Assembly: GCA_051453625.1 (NCBI GenBank) | Contig: JBOZIK010000001.1 | Coordinates: forward strand, 13,797,803 to 13,846,914 | Direction of reading: 5' to 3' | DNA from: Welwitschia mirabilis | Lineage: Eukaryota > Gnetophyta > Gnetopsida > Welwitschiales | DNA length: 49,112 bases | Shown here: piece after piece, positions 11,117-19,599 of the stretch | Layout of the letters: the number at the start of each line of letters is the position of its first letter | Numbering within the stretch: position 1 is the first letter of the stretch | Position numbers and translations under genes: made by a program | Notes under the pieces: model-generated | Database searches by the model: none | Told to the model about the DNA's origin: nothing | What the model saw: the letters and a program-made list of their open reading frames with translations, nothing else

Positions 11117-12140
11117 TCGTTTTAGGAATTCTAAAAGATAACAAGATAGACAAGGATAATTAATTTCTATAAAAGAACTCAAAGCAGACAAAGTGTATCA
11201 TAACATTGACTAATGTCCTTTCAAGATAAGGGTTGACCTTGCTAGCTGGGGGATTCCAAGAATTAGGAGGTTAAAGCTTCATTGGGGCAATGTCAATAGC
11301 ATGAAGGAATGGATTGAATTTTTTACCTGATCTGGTCTAATGCCAAAGAATGTATGAAGGTAAAGACATATAACAAATGCTTTGAATTCATCCATCATTA
11401 GTTAAGGACTCATAGGAGGGAATCTAGGATGTATTTGAGATCATATCTAAAAATATTTTTCTCTTCATAGTTTAAAGAATGGAAAGAAAGATTATGAATA
11501 TCTAGGTTAAAAATTCTATTTTCCTCTTAAGGGATCTATTTTCTTTCAAAAATGATCATAGAGAAGAGGGAAACAGATGTGGCAAGAATCCAAAAATTTA
11601 TGCTCAGTCAGAGGAAGGATTTATCCATCTAAATAGAGTAGCATTTCCATTGAAGGTATTTGGCTATAAATCATATTAAGTAGTTTGCCATATCTGTTGG
11701 TAAGTTTACCACTTGTCTAAACTACTCATAAGCATTGTAGATGAATGGTTTGAAGGGAGTTCCATTTTGTTTGTAGGAGTTATTCTGGAATGGCCCTTAA
11801 TCATTTAAATCAAAATAGATTTGCTATTTTCATCCATAAGGATTACGACTTTGATTTACTTATGGCTGGTGGTAAGCTTGTGGCTAGAAGCTAGACTAAG
11901 AGGTAGATTTAGAGCATTGATCTTTTTGTATAAATTGAATCCTTCACTAATGTTGTTGTTATTACTACTTTTAGTTGAAGAAATAGGTCTTTGTGACTGA
12001 GGAGATTGAATTTTTTGAAGAACGTTTTGGGTAATTTTGTTAGTTTGAGATTCTATGACCTACTTAATAATTTTTGTAATCGAAGGTTCAACTTTAATCT
12101 AGTTAACTCCTTATTCTGCAGCATTTCTGGCATTACATTA

Positions 12141-12988
12141 ACTGATTTTGCATTTTTTTGGCTTCTTGTTCAAGCTAAAGCTATAAAAAATAATTGCAAC
12201 AATATTCAAAAATCTTAGATTCAAAAGCATTTAGAAGTGATTTTAGATTGACTATAGCTCTAGATAGTTTAGAGTAATTAATTTTGGAAATAGCTTCTTT
12301 GAGTTTCTTAAAATAAGAAACTTTGAAACCATCAAGTTTTGCTTTTAGAGAATCTTCATAAGATGAAGCAATGGTGAAGTAAGCCTACTAAATTTCTAAT
12401 TAGATTTAAACTAAATTTGGGCAAACTCAACATGCATGGCTTTATTAATTTAAGGATACTCAATAGAAAGCTATGGGGATATAACCTATAGGCTATGAAT
12501 AACAAGATCTTCTGNNNNNNNNNNNNNNNNNNNNNNNNNNNNNNNNNNNNNNNNNNNNNNNNNNNNNNNNNNNNNNNNNNNNNNNNNNNNNNNNNNNNNN
12601 NNNNNNNNNNNNNNACTGATTTTGCATTTTTTTGGCTTCTTGTTTAAGCTAAAGCTATAAAAAACAATTGTAACAATATTCAAAAATCTTAGATTCAAAA
12701 GCATTTAGAAGTAATTTTAGATTGACTACAGCTCTAAAGAGTTTAGAGCAATTAATTTTGGAAACAGCTTCTTTGAGTTTCTCAAAATAAGAAACTTTAA
12801 AACCATCAAGGTTTACTTTTAGAAAATCTTCATAAGATGAAGCAATGGTGAAGCAAGCCTACTGAATTTCTAATTATATTTGAATCAAATTTGGGCAAAC
12901 TCAACATGCATGACCTTATTAATTTGAGGATACTCAATAGAAAGCTATGGGGATCTAACCTATAGGCTATGAATAACAAGATCTTCTG
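12141..12988. repeat. False-duplication candidate around 100-N gap 12515-12614
   Basis: The 374 bases 12141-12514 recur at 12615-12988 with about 4-5% differences. They encode the second coiled-coil-like part of the PLE N-terminal region. The gap is exactly 100 N. A divergence of this size fits haplotypes or sequencing differences better than an old tandem repeat. Confidence 0.8.
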
Positions 12989-13467
12989 AGAGAAGGAAAT
13001 GAAGTTTTTCCTTTAGATGAGTGGCTTAAGCAGTAATGTGAAGATTATCAAAGTAATCTTTAGAAGAGATAATTATAAGATCTTCCAGTGGAGAAGGAAT
13101 CTTGACATGAGATACAAGAGAAAAGTTTGCATTCTTTACTTTTTGGAGCTCTGCTTCTAGATGTTAAAATTAACCCTGTAATTAACTGCATTTCTATAAA
13201 ATATTACAAGCAAGATCCTTTCAATTGGTCTTTTGATGACTGAACATAGCCTTATTATCCTTGAGACATTTATATGGGTATATTTATACTAGGGCCTATG
13301 CTAAAGAAGAAGATACAACTTGCAAGAAATGCTCAGCTATGAATCTTGAGCTTAAGGTTGAGTAGCAGGATCTTGTGGTGAAGAAGGGAAACCAAATTCA
13401 TCCTAAAAGATATAAGACATGATAGTCTACAATATTCTTCAAAGGTGTAGTAAAGAGAAAAAGAAAT

Positions 13468-14100
13468 CTTTGGACTTAAAAAATTTACAAGTATCACATG
13501 CTATAGTGAAGTTAAGAACAAAAAACATAATACTGAATAGCAAAAAAAGAAATCGAAAAAAAGAAATAAAAGATAGCACAAAGCATTTTCAAGGAGTTAC
13601 ACCCCTCATTAGCCTACTTTTGAATTTCTAATTTCTAAATCTTGGAATACATGGAGGAGATTCCTCCTTTAAATAGAAGAAGCTAGGGGCCCAAAGAAAG
13701 GATAGGAAAAAATTTCACTTCAAATTTCAAATTCCCTTCTTAATAAATAAGAAACAAAAAGAAATAAAATAAGTAATAGAAAAAAATAAAATAAGAAATA
13801 AAAAGAAAATAAAATAAGAAACAAAAAATAAAATAAGAAACAAAAAGAAAATAAAATAAGTAATGGAAAGAAACTAAAATAAGTAATAGAAAGAAAATAA
13901 AATTAGAAATGGAAAGAAAATAAAAGACAGAAAGAAAATAAAATAAGAAATGGAACGAAAATAAAATAAGTAATGGACAGAAAATAAAATAAGTAACGGA
14001 AAGAAAATAAAATAAGAAATGGAAAGAAAATAAGATAACTAATAGAAAGAAAATAAAATAAGAAATAAAAATAAAATAAAATAAGTAATGCCCCATGAAA
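13468..14100 (-). repeat. PLE terminal repeat, 5' (right) copy with expanded A-rich array
   Basis: Bases 13482-13745 match the left terminal repeat 9163-9450, starting from one minisatellite unit at 13471-13487. The final block AAAATAAGTAATGCCCCATG (14080-14099) matches the end of the left copy, but between them lies an inserted A-rich array (13741-14085) that is absent from the left copy. In the sense of the element this is the 5' copy, about 50 bases upstream of the ORF start at 13420. It probably contains the element's promoter, but I see no specific box. Confidence 0.72.
13741..14085. repeat. A-rich minisatellite, about 23-bp unit
   Basis: There are about 14 irregular copies of a unit like GAAAGAAAATAAAATAAGTAATG. 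Only about one unit (AAAAGAAAAGAAAATAAGTAA) exists at the same place in the left PLE terminal repeat. The long minus-strand open frame across it (14105-13740, Phe/Leu/Tyr-rich) is only a translation of this repeat. Confidence 0.9.
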
Positions 14101-14322
14101 TACATAGTTGTCAGGCCTAGGCCTCCACCATAGTTATCAGGCCCATGGACAATTTCATCATGCTACTTACAAACCCCCTTCTATATATTAACTATAAAAA
14201 TATTATCTCTGGGTGAAAAAAACAAGGTGTACTAACCTCAGATTAAGTTGTATATAATGGTTTCCCTTGCCTTATCTTTTAACTCATGGGACATGTTCTT
14301 CGTCATATCCTAAAGTTCAAAA

Positions 14323-14385
14323 ATTCTATTGTTAAGCATGCCTAGCGTGGAGCACAACTGGAACGGATGACCTTTTGAAAAGTGC
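14323..14385 (+). other. 5S rRNA-like segment, copy 1 (type A)
   Basis: It contains TTAAGCATGCCTAGCG, then ACTGGAACGGATGACC, matching the 5S A box/intermediate element and C box in order and approximate spacing. The C-box tail is altered (CTTTTGAAAAG in place of CCTCCTGGGAAG). Confidence 0.65.
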
Positions 14386-14586
14386 CACCTACAAGTATAG
14401 GCTTGGGGCCTGTAAGCGATTTCATCATGCTACTTATAGCCCCCCTCTATATATTAACTCTAAAAATATTATTTTTAGATAAAAAATAAGGCATAATAAT
14501 CTTAAGATAAGTGGTATATAACTATTTTCTATTCCTTGTCTTTTAACTTGTGGGACATGTCTTTTACTGTATCATGAAACCCAAAA

Positions 14587-14650
14587 ATTCCATGGTTAAG
14601 CATGCCTAGTATGAAGTACAACTAGGATGGATGACCTCCCAGGAACTGCC
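14587..14650 (+). other. 5S rRNA-like segment, copy 2 (type B)
   Basis: This is the closest to true 5S: GGTTAAGCATGCCTAG followed by ACTAGGATGGATGACCTCCC and AGGAA. Compared with plant 5S rRNA, most differences are C/T or G/A transitions. The 5' half of 5S is absent. Confidence 0.7.
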
Positions 14651-14802
14651 ACCTACAACTANNNNNNNNNNNNNNNNNNNNNNNNNNNNNNNNNNNNNNN
14701 NNNNNNNNNNNNNNNNNNNNNNNNNNNNNNNNNNNNNNNNNNNNNNNNNNNNNNNNNNNNNACTCATGGGACATGTTCTTCATCATATCATGGAGTTCAA
14801 AA

Positions 14803-14866
14803 ATTTTATTGCTAAGCATGCCTAGCGTGGAGCACAACTGGGATGGATGACCTTTTGAAAAGTGCC
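14803..14866 (+). other. 5S rRNA-like segment, copy 3 (type A)
   Basis: Nearly the same as copy 1 (GCTAAGCATGCCTAGCGTGG, then ACTGGGATGGATGACC). It lies just right of the 100-N gap 14662-14761 and may be the same locus as copy 1 assembled twice. Confidence 0.65.
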
Positions 14867-15082
14867 ACCTACAAGTATAGGCTTGGGGGAACACATCATT
14901 ATTAGGCCTGTAAGCAATTTCGTCATGCTACTTATAGCCTCCCTCTATATATTAACTATAAAAATATTATTTTTAGATAAAAATAAGGCATAATAACCTC
15001 AAGATAAGTGGTATATAACTATTTTCTATTCCTTGTCCTTTAACTCATGGGACATGTCTTTTGTCGTATCATGAAACCCAAA

Positions 15083-15146
15083 AATTCCATGGTTAAGCAT
15101 GCCTAGTATGAAGGACAACTGGGATGGATGACCTCCTAGGAACTGT
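15083..15146 (+). other. 5S rRNA-like segment, copy 4 (type B)
   Basis: GGTTAAGCATGCCTAG, then ACTGGGATGGATGACCTCCT and AGGAA: again the 5S internal control region. It may be the same locus as copy 2 assembled twice. Confidence 0.68.
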
Positions 15147-15258
15147 CACCTACAAATATAGGTCTGACCCCTCATCATAGTTATTAGATCCATGGATGAT
15201 TTCATCATGCTACTTATAGTCCCCCCTCTATATATTAACTATAAGAATATGTATGACT

Positions 15259-16030
15259 AAAAAAATAAAAACTACAAAATATAAAGAAATATGTGAAATA
15301 ATAAAAAATGAAAACTTTAGTAGTTCTAAATGTATAAATGAAGTAATAATAATGCAAAAGAATAAGTACAAAAATAAAAATGCTAAAATGAAAAGACATT
15401 CCTATAAGAAAAAATTGTGGAATTTTTTCTTTAATGTTTTTAGGACCTATGAAAGGGGAAGAAAGAAGAAGCGAAAAATAAATAATGGGAAAATAAAATT
15501 CTTATCTTCAAAAATATTTTAAAAACTTAACTAACCTTGCTAAAAAATTTGCTATAGAGCTAAAACTTTTATGGTAAAGAAAATAAAACTATAGTAACAT
15601 AAGATAAAATGAAGAAATAAAAGGAAAAAAAAAAGAGAACGAGTTCAGGTTCTACTAGAAGAGGACTAGTATAATATAATGGGAAGAAGAAAAATAGAAA
15701 GAGTATTGAACATGAATCAATATAAAAGAAAAAATTATAGTAAAAATTTAAAAAATTCCTTAGAAATAGATTAGTATAATTTAAAAAATTATAGTAAAAA
15801 AATAAAAAAGCACTAAAAAAAGACTAATGTAACTAAAAAATTGTAGTAAACTAAGGAAAATAGTTTAGAAGGGGATTAGCATAAATAAAAGTTCAAAAAA
15901 GGAGGAGAAAAAGCAAAAAACAAAATAGAGTAGAAATGAAAATTATGTGCATGCTTTACTATAGCTAATATGCCATTATCCCTAGTTAATGATGTTAAAA
16001 ACCTATGGTAATTAGTTCTTGTTATGACTA

Positions 16031-16036
<6 letters not shown>
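15259..16036. other. A-rich stretch without recognisable gene
   Basis: This is simple A/AAT-rich sequence. The open frame 15253-15522 is Lys/Asn-rich, as expected from base composition, and has no domain signature. I see nothing else in it. Confidence 0.5.
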
Positions 16037-16087
<51 letters not shown>

Positions 16088-16090
16088 NNN

Positions 16091-16144
<54 letters not shown>

Positions 16145-16173
16145 TGTGTGTCTGTGTGTGTGTGTGTGTGTGT
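16037..16173. repeat. (TG)n microsatellite
   Basis: About 68 TG units, with single-base interruptions near 16138 and 16152, and an internal 3-N gap (16088-16090) where the read length or repeat number was uncertain. Confidence 0.97.
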
Positions 16174-19100
16174 TTTATGACTTCAAGAAGAATTACCTTA
16201 GTGATATAAATCTCATGGAGGTAAATTCGAAATTTTCCAAAATTACTAGGACTTCCATTTGAAGTAGAATTTCAATGTCATTTTTCTAAAGGATAATATG
16301 TAGTAGAGAAACTAGTAAAGCTTTCATAAAACCAACTTCAATAATTATTATAGAGTGATTGTATGTTACAAAAGAGACAAGAATAGTATGTGCAGTAAAT
16401 TAATAAATAAAACTAGAAATGAGGCATAGTCTTAAACATATAGCACGATAATAATAACAATGACTAGAATCTTGATAAAAAAACACTTACTATATTGTTA
16501 TTTTAAATAAATTATGTTAAGCATCCATCAAAGCTCAAGCATTATGACATAATGTCATTCACCATATAAGTGTTGGTAAAGATACTAGATCATCTTAGGC
16601 CTTATATCCCACTTCATAAGCATTAAAAAAGGAGCTTATCCTAAATAACATAAGATAATTGTAACTATGGACTGATAATAATAAATAGAGGATTACTCAG
16701 AAATGTAGAAAAGCTTAAGTATTAAAAACATGCATGTTTGAAATTAGAAAACCAGATTGAAGAAATTTTTATCACCTTATTGTAGTGATAGAGCAAGGAC
16801 TACATGAATGAAAGATTTAGTTTAATGCTTGAAATGTCATGCTAGCCTTAAGACCTAGCTAATTTCTAAATAAAAAGTACTTAAAAACTAGACATATCTA
16901 CAATTTATTTCAAATTTTAAAATTGATTGCACATAACATGTGTTAAAACATACCTTAAAATGAGGTTTAACTATCCTTTTGTAACTCAAAAAATAGGGTT
17001 AAAATTATGGTTTTACAAATTTACATTATTTTTTTGACCTCTTTGTATCAGATCATTAATAGTCTCAACAAACTTAACATCTACTAATACTTCTAGAATA
17101 CAAGAATGAGCATCATAATCCTAGGATGACTGGTGCCACCTATGGTTCCTATTAACATCATTGACATTCTAGAAAATATTCCTCTTCTCTTTTAATCCAT
17201 GATTTGTGGGCTTATTATAATCTTAAAAAATTAAATGGTAGAGGCCAAATGTCAGATTGATATGTATTAAAATAAATTCATAAGATCATGAAAATCAAAG
17301 TTTAACTAATGCTAAAATGGCCTTACTCTCTTGAAATAGATGTCAATTTTTACATGTTATCATACATCAATGACATTGGACCATAATTAAAAACTTTAAT
17401 GATGAAGGAAAATGATTTGATATTATTGTTATAGGACTACTAATTTTATTTCATAAGATGTGATTGATAGATTGAATTTAAGGACATTTTTACAGCTAAA
17501 TATTAATAATGTGTTATAAGTATGAGAACATTAACATGCTAGAATTGAAAGAAAATATAGAGTTAATTTGGGAATTGGTGACCATTTTGATTTTATTGGT
17601 TATAATTTTCTTCAAATGCATGTAGTACACATCTTATTAATAAGACTCTTTCTTTCTCTCTTTTTCACTTTTTCTCCCATTCCTTTAGATCTCTCTCCTT
17701 GTATTTCTTTTTTTTCTTTTCTTTTCATTTCTTCTTTTTTTTTTAAAATAAGAATAAAATCTCGGATTCTAGTATGGCTCCTCATGAAAAGAAGAATTAC
17801 AAAAAATGTTATAATACATAATGTCATTATCTAATTTTTAGGTAATAAAAATTTAATAAAATAAAATAAGTTTCATTTACATTATGTTGCTTAAAGTATT
17901 TATGCTAGAATCTACAATTTCCTATTGCCTTTCTTGAGGTTACAATTACTAGAACTTTATAGTGTTTAAATATTAGCTAGTTTCTATAAAGTAAAAGAAT
18001 ATATAGTAGATTCTAGTATTTGTTGAAGTGCATTTAATATTATAATTTATTACTATGATTTTTGAGCCTATAAAGAAGTGTAAGATTAAGACTACCAAGT
18101 CACATAAATATTTCCTAGATCTCAGGACTTGTGTGATAATGAAATCAAATGTGATTCATGCCTTTAATTTCTCTATAGTAGAGGTAATAGGCCATGATGT
18201 TAACCATGTGATCATTCAAGTATTTACTAGTTAGGATTTTTCATAATAGTTCTTTTATTAAAATAGTTTTGATCTTTTATTTTATGAGGGTTTTTAATTC
18301 TTAACTCTTCTAAATTCATATTTCGTAAAAGGCCTTTTGTTAAAAAACATTTTGATCTTTAATGAGTATTTTTCATTATTTAGTTTAAATTCATCTTTGA
18401 TTGTGTTAACTTTTATGATCTTGTAAAAAGTTTTTGATTTAAAGCCATTCTAGATGCTTAAGGATAAATATCATTCTTTAATTTCTTCTAAGCTCCTTAA
18501 AGAAGGAAAATCACAAACTATTAACATGTAGTCCTTAAAGTAAATGATATTATAAAGATAACTTTTCCTTCATCACTCAGATGCATTATTTATCATAATT
18601 TTATATCTATCAAATGAGTTTTAATAGTTATAGTTTTTCTAAGACTTAATCATAATTCCCATCATTTGCTTATCTTATCTAAACAAGTAGCTAAAAAGTT
18701 TATAATGTAAATATTTCTTTGTTAAGGATCATGGCTTTAAATAAAGCATTGTTTTATCCTTTTAATGTTATTTAAACTAACTTAGAATATTTAGAACCTA
18801 ACATTAAATAAAGTAGGAGGAATTAAAGAAATGCATTTGTAAGATAAATGTTTCCTACTTATTATGAGAACTTGGATTTCTANNNNNNNNNNNNNNNNNN
18901 NNNNNNNNNNNNNNNNNNNNNNNNNNNNNNNTCATTTATAAGATCATATTTTTAATGAGTCTTATCTTGAGTAAGTCCTAAGATATTTCAAAAGGATATG
19001 AGATAAGTTTTTAATATATTAAATCCATTAAGATTACTTTTCTTAGAGTTAACAAGTATTTCTAAGGCTTGGTAAAATTTACCAATCATTTTCTAGGTTT

Positions 19101-19590
19101 TTGGAATGTTTTAATTATAATAATTATGACCTTTGAAGAAGATAATTATGTCAAATATTAGTTTAATATGAGTATAAATGTTACACTCATGTATTGGTAT
19201 AATCCCCCTCATCTTACCTTCATTGGGTGCCTTTAGAAGGAAGTGGTTGAGCCATCTCATAAGTTTAAGGAAAAGGAAGAAAGATATGACACATCCTTTT
19301 TTAACTTAATTCGTTAGAATTTAAAGAAAAAAATGTATTTTTACTATAAATTGGTAATTTTAAGGGGATAATAATAAAATCACTCCTATTTCATATTATA
19401 ACAATAAATTAAAACATAGATCAGTTTATCTTTGGTATAAGAAAGGAAATGTCAATAAGAAATTAAATACAAAGAATTTGGTTTAGCTATTATTATCTAA
19501 CTTTATAAAATAAATATTAAAATGTTTAAAATTTATATTAAGGTATGAAATATTTAAAATTATTTTATAAATAGTATTATTAATAAATTA
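16174..19590. other. AT-rich stretch without recognisable gene
   Basis: I found no domain on either strand. Short frames such as 17568-17834 are hydrophobic, AT-driven and have no motif. A 49-N gap lies at 18883-18931. Part of this may be decayed gag/protease and LTR of the gypsy pol that follows, since pol should be preceded by them, but no motif could be confirmed. Confidence 0.4.
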
Positions 19591-19599
19591 TCTTTGGAT

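Larger units (their letters stand above)
9494..13420 (-). pseudogene. Penelope-like element (PLE) reverse transcriptase ORF, decayed
   Basis: The protein is read leftward from ATG 13420 (MSYIF, a stop, then DEFGFPSSPQDPA). The first third is rich in Lys, Leu, Glu and Gln, with two coiled-coil-like stretches at about 13190-13050 and 12370-12200. The RT follows: IKLADKN (10938-10955, the PLE 'ADKG' motif), TNLV--VIPSVTT (near 10700), FNVKSLYPSIS (10526-10494), DFDGNLFK then VHGTALGS (10335-10312), YIDN-FGI-TG (10215-10183, catalytic YIDD with Asp to Asn), KPLNAYQYIPFSSWH (about 10017-9973), HGYPFKFL, and finally NPIIY--NPPKLGKLF (about 9640-9580). This motif order is diagnostic of PLEs rather than LTR, DIRS or LINE RTs. 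Many stops and at least three frame changes make it dead. No GIY-YIG endonuclease is recognisable at either end. The size is inflated by two gap duplications. Confidence 0.82.
14282..15142. repeat. False-duplication candidate around 100-N gap 14662-14761
   Basis: The A-B pair at 14282-14661 recurs as an A-B pair at 14762-15142. The gap is exactly 100 N. The right A unit has an extra 20-odd bases after GGCTTGGGG. Either the true array is A-B only, or it has more units than shown. Confidence 0.65.
14107..15258 (+). mobile_element. Tandem 5S-bearing repeats, Cassandra-like (TRIM) array
   Basis: Successive units of about 263-281 bases share a spacer (CCATGGA..ATTTCATCATGCTACTTA, then CTCTATATATTAACTAT and GGGACATGT) and each carries a segment like the 3' half of plant 5S rRNA with its internal promoter. 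Two unit types alternate: A (CTAGCGTGGAGCACAACTGG) at 14282 and 14762, and B (CTAGTATGAAGTACAACT, GACCTCC) at 14544 and 15042. Cassandra elements are short plant LTR retroelements whose LTRs contain a 5S-derived Pol III promoter; tandem Cassandra LTRs are known. A decayed 5S rDNA array is the alternative. The spacer shared with the LTR-like part and the lack of the 5' half of 5S favour Cassandra, but I cannot define LTR ends or an internal domain. Confidence 0.6.

Noticed and set aside
12006-12218. Plus-strand 70-residue frame
   Set aside because: It is the opposite strand of the PLE N-terminal coding region, where the minus strand has the meaningful coiled-coil-like reading.
9494-13420. Caulimovirus-like or LTR-type RT as identity of the minus-strand gene
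   Set aside because: The ADKN, HGTA-GS and KPLNAYQYIPF motifs and their order do not occur in those RTs, which would show MPFGL-NAP before the YIDD box.
13740-14105. Minus-strand 121-residue open frame rich in Phe, Leu and Tyr
   Set aside because: It is the translation of the A-rich 23-bp minisatellite; no start context, domain or non-repetitive part.
14323-15146. Functional 5S rRNA genes
   Set aside because: Only the 3' half is present, with many substitutions including in the promoter boxes; no complete 120-base gene or typical terminator arrangement.
15253-15522. Plus-strand 89-residue Lys/Asn-rich frame
   Set aside because: Composition is what A-rich DNA gives by chance; no domain, and no homologous context.
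16005-16262. Open frame with Cys-Val repeats
   Set aside because: Produced by the TG microsatellite.
17568-17834. Plus-strand 88-residue hydrophobic frame
   Set aside because: T-rich DNA gives Phe/Leu/Ser-rich frames by chance; nothing conserved is visible.
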